The notes under the pieces: model-generated
Told to the model about the DNA's origin: nothing
The model's input: only the letters and a program-made list of their open reading frames with translations
Database searches by the model: none
Assembly: GCF_014904695.1 (NCBI RefSeq)
Contig: NZ_JACXXN010000034.1
Location: 1 to 61,035, forward strand
Length of the DNA stretch: 61,035 nucleotides
Direction of reading: 5' to 3'
DNA from: Nostoc sp. MG11
GTDB taxonomy: Bacteria; Cyanobacteriota; Cyanobacteriia; Cyanobacteriales; Nostocaceae
In this document: one piece after another, positions 1-9,715 of the stretch
How positions within the stretch are numbered: the stretch's first letter is position 1
How the letters are laid out: each line of letters starts with the position of its first letter
Translations under genes and position numbers: made by a program

Positions 1-254
1 TGGCGTGGGTTAGGGGGGATCTCAAGTCTCGGTGGTACATCGAAAAACTTTGAAATGCTTATCAGACTAGGCTTTCACGTTAAGTTGACACCAATGGGTG
101 CGATCGCACCAACTCCTGATAATTTAAATAACTAGAGGATTCCTAATTGAATTTTGGAAAATATCACTCCTCTGGGGTTCTTAATTAGTTCGGAAATGAT
201 GTTTGTATCTAAGCTGATTTACTCCTACACTAAATGACTGATTGAGGGTTTCAT
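1..254. other. Spacer at window start with dispersed-repeat tail
   Basis: No gene is seen. The first 22 bases match positions 43606-43627 with a single difference, so the window opens inside a dispersed repeat of the family described at 43.4-43.7 kb. A HIP1-like GCGATCGC lies near 102. The rest is AT-rich and non-coding in appearance. Confidence 0.6.
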
Positions 255-815
255 CTAAAAATTCTTCGCTTCTTGTAAACGATAATTTACCTCTTTTCTC
301 GCTACCCCATCAGTTTGTAATTCTTTAGCTGTTTTTTTGATGTTATTTAAAGCCACAAATTCCAGGGTACGAATTCGCAAAATATCTAAGTTAGCTGCAC
401 TCAAAATGACTAATGGTTTACCATCGTTAGTTGTGGGAGGAACAGAATTAGGAATTTCTTTACCTACCCAATACCCCACAAAACCATCTGCATCCACACT
501 ACTGCAACTTAACTGACTCAAATCTTGGGAGTTATCTAAATAATGCCGTTCAAAATAACGTAAAGTTCCTTTTTGATAACTGTGACGTTGAGCGACTAAA
601 GACCTTAAGGGACGGTGGAGAGATAACAGTTTAACTAAAGGCGATCGCTCTTGTTCTATGTAATTACTTAACTCACTGTCAACATTAAAATCAGAACCTT
701 GCCAAATCCGCAATTCATCTAATTGACGACGATGAGTAATGAGATTCTGTTTTAGCAGTTTATCAATAATTTGTTGCCAATAATTAATCTGTGCTTCTGA
801 CGGGCGATCGCACAT
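255..815 (-). CDS. Hypothetical protein, possible remnant of a larger protein
   Basis: A 186-residue reading frame starting ATG-TGC inside a HIP1-rich stretch. The protein is soluble, without signal peptide or membrane segment, and shows a run of charged helices followed by a short Gly-Tyr-Trp-rich segment (around residues 110-120) and a C-terminal helical region. It looks like a winged-helix or linker piece from the C-terminal part of a large ATP-binding protein, because it begins abruptly and its motifs (for example LRIWQGSDF) recall multi-domain proteins rather than a complete small family. That link is from memory and unproven. An in-frame stop lies about 11 codons upstream, so no longer protein is encoded here. 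No clear ribosome binding site. It stands alone; the next gene is divergent. Confidence 0.45.
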   Translation of the reverse strand: MCDRPSEAQINYWQQIIDKLLKQNLITHRRQLDELRIWQGSDFNVDSELSNYIEQERSPLVKLLSLHRPLRSLVAQRHSYQKGTLRYFERHYLDNSQDLSQLSCSSVDADGFVGYWVGKEIPNSVPPTTNDGKPLVILSAANLDILRIRTLEFVALNNIKKTAKELQTDGVARKEVNYRLQEAKNF

Positions 816-1323
816 AGCTAAAGATACTGACGAGGGTGAAAAGTTTCATGGTTGGCAAATACTGGATTTACTGGATTGTCAAGATGTTTGAAGTTCAGAC
901 TAGTTTATATCATGATAGGATGTATATAATAGCAACTATTTTAGTTATTATGGCTCAAAAGTAAACAAGAGTTTTTATTTACTCAAAAATTTTTAATTAA
1001 TAAATTTATTTTCCATAAAATTTGAATGCTGATATAAAATCTTACATGCTTATCTGAACTTACTCTAAAAAGTTTAAACCAATCAGAATAACATCATTTT
1101 CTGAAACCAATGAATATAACTGCTTTTTTTTATACATACAAGATATTATATAGTGTTTCTCTGGTGGATAAGGTACATACAGGAGAGACGATAAGCTAAG
1201 TTTGTCAATTAAGGTTTTTGGTATACCTCACCACGTAGGAACCTCGTTAGATATCATAATTTATCTAATAGCGTGTATCTTTACTATGCAGGAATAAATA
1301 AAATTAATTTTCTGTGAGTATCT
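816..1323. other. AT-rich intergenic region between divergent genes
   Basis: About 500 bases with no convincing gene on either strand. It separates the minus-strand reading frame ending upstream from the dioxygenase-like gene, and should carry the promoters of both. Apart from the TTGACA promoter at its right end I see no conserved repeat or RNA structure. Confidence 0.5.
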
Positions 1324-1352
1324 TTGACAAATATGGGAAATGTATTTATATG
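1324..1352 (+). promoter_or_regulatory. Sigma-70-type promoter for the dioxygenase-like gene
   Basis: TTGACA at 1324-1329, a 17-base spacer, and TATATG at 1347-1352. It would give a leader of roughly 105 bases before the ATG at 1466. Because it overlaps the first codons of the longest reading frame (from 1340), it supports the downstream start. Confidence 0.5.
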
Positions 1353-1465
1353 TTTTATTAAACAGATATATTTTAATATTTGGTTTGACTAAAAATAACA
1401 TATTTTTGGCTATTTTTATTAGTTGTTTCTTGACAACTCAACATTTTTCTTCAGGAGAAAAGACA

Positions 1466-2260
1466 ATGGAAAGTTTTAATGAGTATCATCTGAATCCACA
1501 AGAATTTTCTTTTCTTGAAAGCTTCCAAAATAACTGGCAAATGATTAAAGATGAGTTTACGCACTTTATTCATCATGCATCTGATGAGGAATTAAAATTC
1601 ACTTACGAGGTTTTGGGGCCTAAAAGTAAAACGATTAAAACTAAGGGAAATGCAAAATACAGTGCTTTTGGTATTTTATTTCAAGGGTTATTCATTGAAA
1701 AATATATCCAATTGCATCAAATACAATATCCTGATTATGAATCAGATGATGCATCTAAAAAAGCACTGACATTGAGAGATAAATATTTCTCAAATTTGGC
1801 TAAGGTGATAGAAAAAGTCAACTTTAGTAATGATGGTATCATCAGAAATGTGTATTTTGGTACATTCCGCCCAGGTTTAGATATCAAGTTGCATGTGAAC
1901 AATAATCCTCACATGAATCGGGGCTATTTAGGATTAATTGTGCCAGAGGGGGATGTGGCTATGAAAATATGCCATGAGCAGCTTTACTGGTATGAAGGAA
2001 AATTCATGGTTTTAGATCACAGCTATCCACACTGTCCGCATAATTATACCGATTATGACAGAACTGTTTTGGTTGTAGACTTTTTTAAACCGGATAAGCC
2101 TAGAGAGGAAGTAATACAGTTTGAACAAGAGCAAGTTGCACAACGTATGCAAGATAATCCTTACAGTTTAGGTGTTTTTGGTAAAAGCGATAAAGCGAGA
2201 GAAGAAGATTTTATCAAGTATGGTTTGGCTCATCAGTTAGAGTGGGATAAAGCCTTATAA
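1466..2260 (+). CDS. Aspartyl/asparaginyl beta-hydroxylase-like dioxygenase
   Basis: Predicted Fe(II)/2-oxoglutarate-dependent oxygenase of the Asp/Asn beta-hydroxylase fold, 264 residues. The diagnostic second half is present: an HVNNNPHMNRGYLGLIVP-type strand pair (metal-ligand and substrate region), then DHSYPHCPHNYTDYDRTVLV, which contains the distal His and the Arg that binds the 2-oxoglutarate carboxylate. Starting at ATG 1466 is favoured over the longer frame from 1340, because AGGAGA sits at 1453-1458 and a promoter lies within the extension; the extension also reads as an unlikely hydrophobic leader. The MDR and SnoaL-like genes follow on the same strand with gaps of about 130 and 95 bases, suggesting one transcription unit for oxidative tailoring of a small molecule. 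Substrate unknown; bacterial members hydroxylate amino acids, peptides or lipids. Confidence 0.8.
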   Translation: MESFNEYHLNPQEFSFLESFQNNWQMIKDEFTHFIHHASDEELKFTYEVLGPKSKTIKTKGNAKYSAFGILFQGLFIEKYIQLHQIQYPDYESDDASKKALTLRDKYFSNLAKVIEKVNFSNDGIIRNVYFGTFRPGLDIKLHVNNNPHMNRGYLGLIVPEGDVAMKICHEQLYWYEGKFMVLDHSYPHCPHNYTDYDRTVLVVDFFKPDKPREEVIQFEQEQVAQRMQDNPYSLGVFGKSDKAREEDFIKYGLAHQLEWDKAL

Positions 2261-2302
2261 GCTTAGAGAATGTCTGAAAAATCTCATTTCTCGCTTTACC
2301 TG

Positions 2303-2349
2303 GCGACTAGAAGTCGCGGCTACACAATCAAAACCCGCCTCCGCGGGTT
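2303..2349. repeat. Dispersed double-hairpin repeat
   Basis: Two adjacent perfect short palindromes: GCGACT/AGTCGC (2303-2317) and AACCCGC/GCGGGTT (2332-2349). This combination recurs in spacers of Nostoc-type genomes as a small dispersed repeat. It lies in the gap between the first two genes of the putative trio and may attenuate transcription or protect mRNA ends. Confidence 0.6.
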
Positions 2350-2394
2350 AAAAACCAATAGTTCCCAAAAGCAAGGTAAACATAATATTTGGAA

Positions 2395-3402
2395 ATGAAT
2401 GCAGAAACTTACAGAAAGTTAATAGCAAAGCAACTTAACAAAGATTTTAAATCTGCTGTTGAAGTTGTTGAGGTTCCTATTCCTAAACCTGCTGCTAGTC
2501 AAGTTTTAATTCAAAACAAATTTGCTGGGATTAATGGTGGCTTTGACACTTTACTTTGTCGTGGTGATGTTCCCTATGTTAACTTGATTCCTCCCTTTGA
2601 TTTGGGTGTGGAAGCGGTGGGAGAAGTTATCGCTATGGGTGAAGATGTCAAAGATTTTCAAATTGGTGATGCTGTAATAACTACGGCGCGTGGCGGTGGT
2701 TATCGAGAATATCAGGTTATCGATGCAAACTTAGCGGTGAAGGTGCGCCAAGCAACACCAGAGTTGCTCACACTAATGCCTACAGGTGTATCAGCTTTGG
2801 TTGCATTGGAACAAGTGGGGGAGATGAAAAGTAATGAAGTGGTTTTAGTGACAGCAGCAGCAGGGGGAACTGGTCATATTGCGGTGCAATTGGCAAAATT
2901 AGCAGGTAATCATGTTATTGGTACTTGTAGTTCTGAGGCGAAGGCGGAGTTACTCAAAGAATTAGGTTGCGATCGCATTATCAATTATCGTACAGAAAAT
3001 CTCAATCAAGTCCTCAAGCAAGAATACCCCAATGGAATTAATCTAGTTTTTGAGTGTGTGGGTAAACAGGTTTTCGATACTTGCGTTGACAACTTGGCTA
3101 TGCGGGGACGTTTAATAGTAGTGGGTTTCATTTCTGAATATGCGAAGAACTTAGAACAAGTTACCCAACCTCGCATTTATCACCAGCTATTTTGGAAAGC
3201 TGCTTCTGTTAGAGGCTTTCTCATGCCTCATTATCAAGAATATATGATAAAAGCACGCGATCGCCTGATTAACCTCTTCTATTCTGATAAACTCAAAGTT
3301 GCCGTTGACTCAACCCAGTTTAACGGTATAGAATCCATTCCTGCTGCTGTAGAATACCTCCTGAGTGGGCAAAATTGTGGCAAAGTAGTTGTTAGATTTT
3401 AG
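2395..3402 (+). CDS. Zinc-independent MDR oxidoreductase (PTGR3/ZADH2-like)
   Basis: Medium-chain dehydrogenase/reductase, about 335 residues. The N-terminal GroES-like half (about 1-135) lacks the zinc-ligand pattern of alcohol dehydrogenases; the C-terminal half (about 140-290) is a Rossmann domain with the NADPH motif AAAGGTGHIAVQLAKLAG. The overall pattern matches the quinone oxidoreductase / 15-oxoprostaglandin 13-reductase-3-like branch, which reduces enone or quinone double bonds with NADPH. The longest frame begins at TTG 2389; the ATG at 2395 two codons later is more likely. No strong ribosome binding site. It sits between the dioxygenase-like and SnoaL-like genes, consistent with a short tailoring operon. 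Exact substrate cannot be read from sequence. Confidence 0.85.
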   Translation: MNAETYRKLIAKQLNKDFKSAVEVVEVPIPKPAASQVLIQNKFAGINGGFDTLLCRGDVPYVNLIPPFDLGVEAVGEVIAMGEDVKDFQIGDAVITTARGGGYREYQVIDANLAVKVRQATPELLTLMPTGVSALVALEQVGEMKSNEVVLVTAAAGGTGHIAVQLAKLAGNHVIGTCSSEAKAELLKELGCDRIINYRTENLNQVLKQEYPNGINLVFECVGKQVFDTCVDNLAMRGRLIVVGFISEYAKNLEQVTQPRIYHQLFWKAASVRGFLMPHYQEYMIKARDRLINLFYSDKLKVAVDSTQFNGIESIPAAVEYLLSGQNCGKVVVRF

Positions 3403-3497
3403 CTACAAATTGAATTTTTGAAACTAACTAATGGTAGTAACTTTACAACCTAAAATCCTAAATTGTATAAAAGCTTAGATATTAAAAGGCAATCAAA

Positions 3498-3896
3498 ATG
3501 ACACAAGAGTCAGAAAATACTTTGAAAGTTGCTCAGCAGGCATTTGAGTATCTGACACATGGTATGGCTACAGGGGAATGGGAAGCATTGTTAAATATGC
3601 TCACAGAAGATTTTACCCTTTGGTTTCCAATGGGTAAATTTCACGGGTTAAATATAGGAAAAGAACGAGCTAGGGAGTTTTTCTACTATGTTTCTGAGTC
3701 CTTTAATCCAGGGTTGAAGTTGAATTCTCTTGACCGAGTTACTAGCAATGAAACAACGGCTGTTTTTGAGTTTCGAGATGAAGGACTTTTATTCGGACAG
3801 CCTTATAAAAATCGGGTAGCCGTTTCTTTTGATGTGCGTGGTGACAAAATCTGTGGCTATCGGGAATACTTTGGTAGTGATGGTAAATCGTATTAA
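3498..3896 (+). CDS. SnoaL-like / NTF2-fold protein
   Basis: A 132-residue single-domain protein of the cone-shaped alpha+beta barrel (SnoaL/NTF2) type. The N-terminal helix pair carries the usual W-x-x-L-x-x-x-L-x-x-D-F pattern (WEALLNMLTEDF) and is followed by beta strands ending FGSDGKSY, where cyclases and isomerases of this fold line their pocket. Such proteins act on small hydrophobic molecules as isomerases, cyclases or hydrolases, and many have unknown roles. It is the last gene of the putative trio and its stop codon overlaps a perfect hairpin at 3895-3927. Confidence 0.75.
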   Translation: MTQESENTLKVAQQAFEYLTHGMATGEWEALLNMLTEDFTLWFPMGKFHGLNIGKERAREFFYYVSESFNPGLKLNSLDRVTSNETTAVFEFRDEGLLFGQPYKNRVAVSFDVRGDKICGYREYFGSDGKSY

Positions 3897-3927
3897 ATAA
3901 TTCGTAATTCGTAATTACGAATTATTT
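3895..3927. terminator. Perfect bidirectional hairpin between convergent genes
   Basis: A 15-bp perfect inverted repeat with a 3-base loop. The left arm starts AAATAATTCG and the right arm ends CGAATTATTT. It lies exactly between convergent genes (stop at 3896 plus strand, stop at 3940 minus strand) and begins inside the stop codon of the first, so it can end transcription from both sides. The attcgtaattacgaatt core is also a common dispersed repeat of this lineage (a partial copy is at 24464-24480). Confidence 0.65.
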
Positions 3928-3939
3928 AATTCACTTTGG

Positions 3940-4416
3940 TTAGTTCCTCTCAGGGTTTAGTTGGTTGATTTCTTTGCACTTAGCTTCTGCGGCTTGATAT
4001 GCTGCTGAATAGTCTTGACCACCCAGCATTACGTCACCGTAATATTCATAAGGTGGATCACCATAGATTGGTAGGGGATCGTCTTCTGGATAATCTTCTT
4101 TTGATTCTTCGATTACTGCTTTCAGTTTTTTTGCGCTCAGGCTTTGTGCTGAAAAATACCAAAGTTCTTGAGGATTTTTGTTTAGGTGCGGTAGTGTGGG
4201 ATCGACTATGATTAGTTCGGAGTCTTTGCCTAGCTCAATCCAACTATGTTCAATTGGTCTGTATGGCTTACCAGCAAAAGCTAAAAATCCCTGAACATAC
4301 CTTGATCCCTCCGTTACTAATGCTGCTTTGTAAGCATTCTCAAACGGGGTACTAGCCTTGCTGTTTATACGTTCAGCTGTTTTGATTGACAGCGTTTCAT
4401 CCAATGGTTTGTTCAT
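3940..4416 (-). CDS. Hypothetical protein, transglutaminase-like fold lacking the Cys
   Basis: About 158 residues, soluble. The segment IEHSWIELG (around residue 65) followed by a V/I-DPTLP strand (around residue 80) resembles the His and Asp region of small papain/transglutaminase-like proteins found in bacteria and phages. In those proteins a Cys precedes a (Y/F)-x-N-A helix; here the matching position reads STPFENAYKAAL, with no Cys, so it may be non-catalytic. The family assignment is an inference from motif order only. The frame opens at TTG 4419; the adjacent ATG at 4416 is preferred, without a clear ribosome binding site. It converges with the SnoaL-like gene. Confidence 0.6.
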   Translation of the reverse strand: MNKPLDETLSIKTAERINSKASTPFENAYKAALVTEGSRYVQGFLAFAGKPYRPIEHSWIELGKDSELIIVDPTLPHLNKNPQELWYFSAQSLSAKKLKAVIEESKEDYPEDDPLPIYGDPPYEYYGDVMLGGQDYSAAYQAAEAKCKEINQLNPERN

Positions 4417-4659
4417 CAATAGCGAGGATTAGAGCAGCCATTAGAACATTTTATCACTTTTACTTATTATCTTGCAGGGAGTAAGAATAATTAACGATAC
4501 TTGACCCTTGACCGAATAATTAATCATTAATTCCTAGCCCTCACGCTCATTTTTAATAAGGTAGTCTCAAAGAACGTGGAGAGTTCAGAAGCTCACACTG
4601 ATAGCGCAGCGTCTCGTAGAGAGCATCTTTAAATTATGAATTATTAATTATTTTGACTC

Positions 4660-7449
4660 CTACTTTGTATTAAGAACTAACTGTAAATTTCTCAATAAAT
4701 CATTTGATGTGTAGGGTTTGGACAAAAAAGTTTTAACATTATTACCAAGAATTTTAATCATTTCATGGTTGGAGGTTAGCCCGCTGACACCAATAATCTT
4801 GATGTTTGGGTTAATTTTTTTTAACACATTGATAGCTGTTGGCCCATCCATAGATGGCATCATCATATCAATCACCACAACACTAATTTCTTGTTGATGT
4901 TGTGTATACAGTGCGATCGCTTCAATACCATCACAAGCTACTAAAACTTTGTAAGCATTTTTTTCTAAACAAGTTTTAGTAATTTCACGAATTGAATCTT
5001 CATCATCAATAACTAGAATAACTTCCCCGTTTCCTGCAAGTAATTCGTGATTTCCAGCTAATTTGTTAGCTGTCTCAATTGTCTCGGTGATGGGTAAACA
5101 CACTTGAAACTCTGTGCTTCCCACTCGACTAACTACATTTACAAAACCGCCGTGGCTTTTAATGATGCCAAGTACTGTTGAAAGACCTAGCCCTGTACCT
5201 TTTCCCACTTCTTTTGTAGTGAAAAATGGCTCAAAAATTCTATCTATTATTTCTCTAGGAATTCCTGTGCCTGTATCGGCGACGGTAATCATCACGTAGG
5301 AACCCACCTTAGCATCAAGATTCATCCGGGCATAGTTGTTGTCAACCCAGAAAGTCTTGGCGGAAATCTTCAAGATACCGCCATCAGGCATGGCATCACG
5401 AGCATTAATGCAGAGGTTCATTAGTACTTGGTGCAGCTGAGTAGCATCGCCGGAGATATTCCACTGATTTTGTTTAGGAATATCGATGCGGATTTCAATA
5501 GCTCTAGAAAATGTTTGTTTAAGAATTTTTCCAATTTCTGAAATTAAAATACGCACCTCTAAAGTTTTAAAGTTGCCTTCAGCCCCTCGTGAAAACCACA
5601 GCACTTGTTTAACTAAATCTGCCGCACGTTTAATGTTTGTTTCCAAAATTGTTAGCCATTGCTGACTTTTTTGATCTGAAAGTTTTGCTTCTATGAGTTG
5701 CACTGTCATCATCATTGGTGTCAGTGTATTGTTGAGATCGTGAGCGATACCACTTGCTAGAGTGCCAAGACTTTCCATGCGCTGGGCCCGAAGAAACTGC
5801 GCTTCGAGTTGTTTTTTCTCTGTAATGTCAGAGTTGACAATTAAGATAGATTTGGGTTGTGCTTCATTATCGCGTACTAATGTCCAACGACTGGCAACGA
5901 TAATTTCTTTGCCTTGTTTGGTAACTTGATGTAATTCACCTTCCCACGAACCATCTTCAGCTAGTATTTTCTGAATGTTTTTAAGTTGCGCTAAATTTCG
6001 TTTTTTATACAGAAGCCGATTGGCATTATTATTTAATACTTCTTCTGACATCCATTCGTAGAGATGTTCGGCTCCTTTATTCCAAAATTGAATTTGATTG
6101 TCTAAATCTTGGACGAGAATTGCATCTGTGGTAATGTCTAATAAAGCGGCTTGTTCACGAATTTTCTGTTCTGCTTGCTTGCGATCGCTAATATCAAGAA
6201 CAAAACCGACAGTGGTCTGTTGAGACTTTTCTACAAGCGCACGACCAACTACCACTGGAACACGGCTACCATCTTGGCGAATGTATTCTTTCTCGAAAGG
6301 AGTAGAAACTCCAGCACAGATTAATTCTGCGATCGCTCTTTCATCTAAACTGTAATATTCTGGCGGCGTCATATCTTGCCAACGCAGTTTGCCTGAAAGT
6401 AATGCTTCTCGGTCATATCCTAGCATGTGAAGAAAGGCATCATTAGCTTCTGTAATGTTGCCACGCAAATCTGTCAAAGTAATGCCAATGATATTCGATT
6501 CTACCAAACGGCGAAAACGGGCTTCACTTTGCTGGAGTGCTACAAAAGCTTGCTCTCTTTCAGCTTGTGCTTGTTTGCGTTCCTGTAACGCGGCTTGCCG
6601 TTCGCTAATATCAATTATAAAGCCTGCCATGCGAGCAACTTTACCTGTGCAGTCTAAAAATAAATACCCATTATCTTCAACTGTAATGTAAGTACCATCT
6701 TTGCGACATACACGAAATTCCAGATGCAATCGCTCTTTTGTGGATAAAGCATGCTTAATCTGTTGGTTAAATAAATTTCTCTCTTCAGGATGAATTAACT
6801 CTAAACAACGCTTCAAACCTCCTGACATCTCAGCCATAGAGTAACCTAATATTTCTTCAACGTTACCGCCATATTTAATATCGTTGGTATGTAGGTTCCA
6901 GTCATAGAGAATCTGACCACTCGCCTGAATTAATGCTTGATAGCGATTATTCCACTCAGCTAATGCAGCTGAATGCCGGCGTAATTCCTCCTCTACTCGC
7001 TTACGTTCAAATATTTCTACCTCTAAACGCTCATTTTGTTCTGTGAGTTTTTTTGTGAGGTTTCGCAAACGTAGATGGATGTTTACTCTAGCTAAAACCT
7101 CGTCATATTCTAAGGGTTTGGTAATATAATCTACTGCGCCAAGATTCAACCCTTTGACTTTATCCACTTTCTCACTAAAAGCAGTCATGAAGATTATAGG
7201 AATATCTTTAGTGGCTAGATTGGCTTTCAAGCGTTGGCAAGTTTCAAAACCATCAATTCCTGGCATTAATACATCCAACAAAATTAGATCTGGAAAAGCA
7301 TATTCTGCTATTTCAATTGCGCTTTTTCCATTTTCAGCCACCATAACTTTAAAGTTTGAATGCTCTAGAAAATGGAATAATACTTCTAAATTACTGGGAG
7401 TATCATCGACTATTAAGATAATATCTTTATGAATTTTATTAAGATTCAT
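4660..7449 (-). CDS. Hybrid sensor histidine kinase (REC-PAS-PAS-PAS-HisKA-HATPase-REC)
   Basis: A soluble 929-residue kinase. Domains in order: an N-terminal receiver (about 8-125, phosphoacceptor D59 in [10 protein letters not shown]), a coiled coil (about 125-165), three PAS domains (about 165-290, 300-430, 435-555) joined by the usual [14 protein letters not shown] linkers, a phosphoacceptor helix with H570 in [10 protein letters not shown], a GHKL ATPase with N box ([10 protein letters not shown]), G1 box (DTGTGIP) and G2 box (GKGTGLGLS), and a C-terminal receiver with D861 (VVVIDMMMP). With no membrane segment it senses a cytoplasmic signal, perhaps redox or a ligand bound by PAS. The N-terminal receiver suggests that it is itself a relay target. 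It is monocistronic; no cognate regulator is adjacent. Confidence 0.95.
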   Translation of the reverse strand: MNLNKIHKDIILIVDDTPSNLEVLFHFLEHSNFKVMVAENGKSAIEIAEYAFPDLILLDVLMPGIDGFETCQRLKANLATKDIPIIFMTAFSEKVDKVKGLNLGAVDYITKPLEYDEVLARVNIHLRLRNLTKKLTEQNERLEVEIFERKRVEEELRRHSAALAEWNNRYQALIQASGQILYDWNLHTNDIKYGGNVEEILGYSMAEMSGGLKRCLELIHPEERNLFNQQIKHALSTKERLHLEFRVCRKDGTYITVEDNGYLFLDCTGKVARMAGFIIDISERQAALQERKQAQAEREQAFVALQQSEARFRRLVESNIIGITLTDLRGNITEANDAFLHMLGYDREALLSGKLRWQDMTPPEYYSLDERAIAELICAGVSTPFEKEYIRQDGSRVPVVVGRALVEKSQQTTVGFVLDISDRKQAEQKIREQAALLDITTDAILVQDLDNQIQFWNKGAEHLYEWMSEEVLNNNANRLLYKKRNLAQLKNIQKILAEDGSWEGELHQVTKQGKEIIVASRWTLVRDNEAQPKSILIVNSDITEKKQLEAQFLRAQRMESLGTLASGIAHDLNNTLTPMMMTVQLIEAKLSDQKSQQWLTILETNIKRAADLVKQVLWFSRGAEGNFKTLEVRILISEIGKILKQTFSRAIEIRIDIPKQNQWNISGDATQLHQVLMNLCINARDAMPDGGILKISAKTFWVDNNYARMNLDAKVGSYVMITVADTGTGIPREIIDRIFEPFFTTKEVGKGTGLGLSTVLGIIKSHGGFVNVVSRVGSTEFQVCLPITETIETANKLAGNHELLAGNGEVILVIDDEDSIREITKTCLEKNAYKVLVACDGIEAIALYTQHQQEISVVVIDMMMPSMDGPTAINVLKKINPNIKIIGVSGLTSNHEMIKILGNNVKTFLSKPYTSNDLLRNLQLVLNTK

Positions 7450-8063
7450 TTTTTGCCTCTTATTAAAATCTTTTTATTTAAAAGGTTTTTGATTTGTTTG
7501 CTTTTAAAATTTTGACAAAGTAAAAATATCTCTAGCGAAGGTCAAATCAATTCGCGGCTGTATAGACAAAATCTGGAAATACTGATGTCTCCGGCGTCTA
7601 TAAAGCAAGCATCTGTTACAAAGTTCAGCTGTTTTGACCTCATCAATCACAAGCCTGGCTCCTGTTTGATTTGAGAATATTACATTTTCTGCAAAATTTT
7701 TGAGATATGTGCCAATTGTGAACTTGAAAGTAAAAAGATTTAATTAAAAGTAAACTAACTCCAGAAAATACTGACAAAAAACTAGTAGTCTGCCAACCCA
7801 AAATTGCTGGATGAGGGTTGGGGAAAGGTTAAAGGGAAAAAGATAAAACACATGCATCCCTTTACCCCACCAAGTTCACGCAAGCAAACTACTAAGGCTT
7901 ACTGAGAATACAATCAATAACGGGTTGTGGAGATAATTAGCTGCTAGGTTTAAGTGCTTTGAGTTGACAATCTGAGTGAGCGATCGCTACTTGCAATTCT
8001 AGCTCGTTAATCTATCCCAGACGTTCAATATCAATCTTAATTAAGAGAATACTGAACAAAAAA
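7450..8063. other. Intergenic region without a gene
   Basis: About 610 bases between two co-directional genes. It holds the upstream region of the histidine kinase gene and the downstream region of glpK. A HIP1 site lies near 7980. I see no RNA gene, no clear hairpin terminator and no reading frame with coding character. Confidence 0.5.
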
Positions 8064-9593
8064 TCATTCCATTTTATCCGTCCAAGCCAGAGTGCGGTTA
8101 ACTGCCTTTTGCCAAGTAGCGAAGTTAGACACGCTCTTGCTTCTTGGCTCAAATACACATTCAATCTGCCGCTGGCGCACTAATGCTTCATAGCTATGCC
8201 AAAATCCTATAACTAGGCCTGCTGCAAATGCTGCACCTTGAACGGTGGTATCGCGCATTATTGGACGTTCAACTGGGATGCCTAAGACATCAGCCTGGAA
8301 CTGCATCAAGAAATTGTTCTCACAAGCACCACCATCTACAATTAATCGCCCCATTGGAGTACTGCTAGATGCATTAATTGCCTGTACGACTTCTAGAACT
8401 TGATAGGCGATCGCTTCCAAGACGGCGCGGACTAGATGCTGTGGTTGTACACTGGCGGTAATGCCGAAAAAGGCTCCTCTCGCGCTCATATCCCAGTGGG
8501 GTGCGCCTAGCCCGCTAAATGCAGGCACGAAGTATACTCCACCATTATCCGTAACCTGATTTGCCATTGTTTCGGTTTCAGCAGCAGTTGTAATCAGCTT
8601 GATGCCATCACGCAACCATTGGATACAAGCGCCAGTAGTAAACATACTGCCTTCTAAGGCATAGCCTACATCCATCCCGCTTTGGTTTGCTTGCGTCCAT
8701 GCCACTGTGGAAATTAATTGATGTTGGGATCGCACTGGTTTAGAGCCAGTGTGAGCTACCAAAAAGCTACCAGTACCATAGGTGCATTTCATCAAACCGG
8801 GGCGATCGCAGCCATGACCAAACAAAGATGCTTGCTGATCTCCTAAAATGGCAGCAATGGGAATTTCTGCGCCAAGTATTGCGGCATCGGTAACTCCAAA
8901 TACTCCCAAGCTGGGCTGAATTTGAGGCAGGATATGAGCCGGAATTTGGAATATTTCGAGTAATCTCTGATCCCACTCACAACTGTGGAGATTCATCAGC
9001 ATTGTACGGCTAGCATTGCTGTGGTCGGTAGCATGGATTCCACCTGTAAGGTTCCACAGCACCCAACTATCAATAGTGCCGGCTAAGACGTTTTTGAGGT
9101 CAACGTCTGTAAAATGGTCTAGCAGCCACCTGAGCTTAGTAGCAGAAAAATAGGCATCGATAACTAATCCGGTGCGATCGTAAATCTCTTGAGCATAGCC
9201 TTGCTCTTGTAACTGATGGCAAAGGGGAGCAGTACGCCGATCTTGCCAGACAATCGCCCGATGCAATGGTTTGCCTGTAGTTTTGTTCCAAATCAAGCAT
9301 GTTTCTCGCTGCACCGTCAGCCCCAGCGCCGCAATTGCCGATGGTGGAATCTGGGCATTCTCAATTGCGGTTTGCATCACCCAGCAGGTATCCTGCCAGA
9401 TTTCTAGGGGGTCATGCTCTAGCCATCCAGGCTGAGGGTAATACTGTGTCAGTTCTTTGTATGCCTGTCCGACAATCTTGCAGTCTGCGTTAAACACAAA
9501 GGCACGGTTGCCTGTCGTACCCAAGTCTAGCGCTAAGATATAGCCTAATGATGTTGTGCCGTCAAGTGTCTGCATAACCGCCCTGAATGCCAT
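8064..9593 (-). CDS. glpK: Glycerol kinase
   Basis: A 509-residue FGGY-family carbohydrate kinase that phosphorylates glycerol to sn-glycerol 3-phosphate with ATP in the cytoplasm. The N-terminal phosphate motif ALDLGTTG (about residues 21-28), the WQDRRTAP segment, GCDRPGLMKCTYGTGSFL, and the C-terminal LIVDGGACENNFLMQFQAD (adenine-binding signature) are intact, and the length matches the family. The start at ATG 9593 gives a short N-terminal extension; the ATG at residue 7 is an alternative. The gene lies 122 bases downstream of a PAS-Crp regulator on the same strand, which may control it. No glycerol facilitator or glycerol-3-phosphate dehydrogenase gene is nearby. Confidence 0.95.
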   Translation of the reverse strand: MAFRAVMQTLDGTTSLGYILALDLGTTGNRAFVFNADCKIVGQAYKELTQYYPQPGWLEHDPLEIWQDTCWVMQTAIENAQIPPSAIAALGLTVQRETCLIWNKTTGKPLHRAIVWQDRRTAPLCHQLQEQGYAQEIYDRTGLVIDAYFSATKLRWLLDHFTDVDLKNVLAGTIDSWVLWNLTGGIHATDHSNASRTMLMNLHSCEWDQRLLEIFQIPAHILPQIQPSLGVFGVTDAAILGAEIPIAAILGDQQASLFGHGCDRPGLMKCTYGTGSFLVAHTGSKPVRSQHQLISTVAWTQANQSGMDVGYALEGSMFTTGACIQWLRDGIKLITTAAETETMANQVTDNGGVYFVPAFSGLGAPHWDMSARGAFFGITASVQPQHLVRAVLEAIAYQVLEVVQAINASSSTPMGRLIVDGGACENNFLMQFQADVLGIPVERPIMRDTTVQGAAFAAGLVIGFWHSYEALVRQRQIECVFEPRSKSVSNFATWQKAVNRTLAWTDKME

Positions 9594-9715
9594 GATAGCG
9601 ATTGTACAGCTATGGGTATTGTAATCCTAGCCATGCATTATGTTTTTTGAACAAAATTGCTATCCAAAATATAAGTTCAATAGATAAATATACAACTTAG
9701 AATAATTAATTTATT

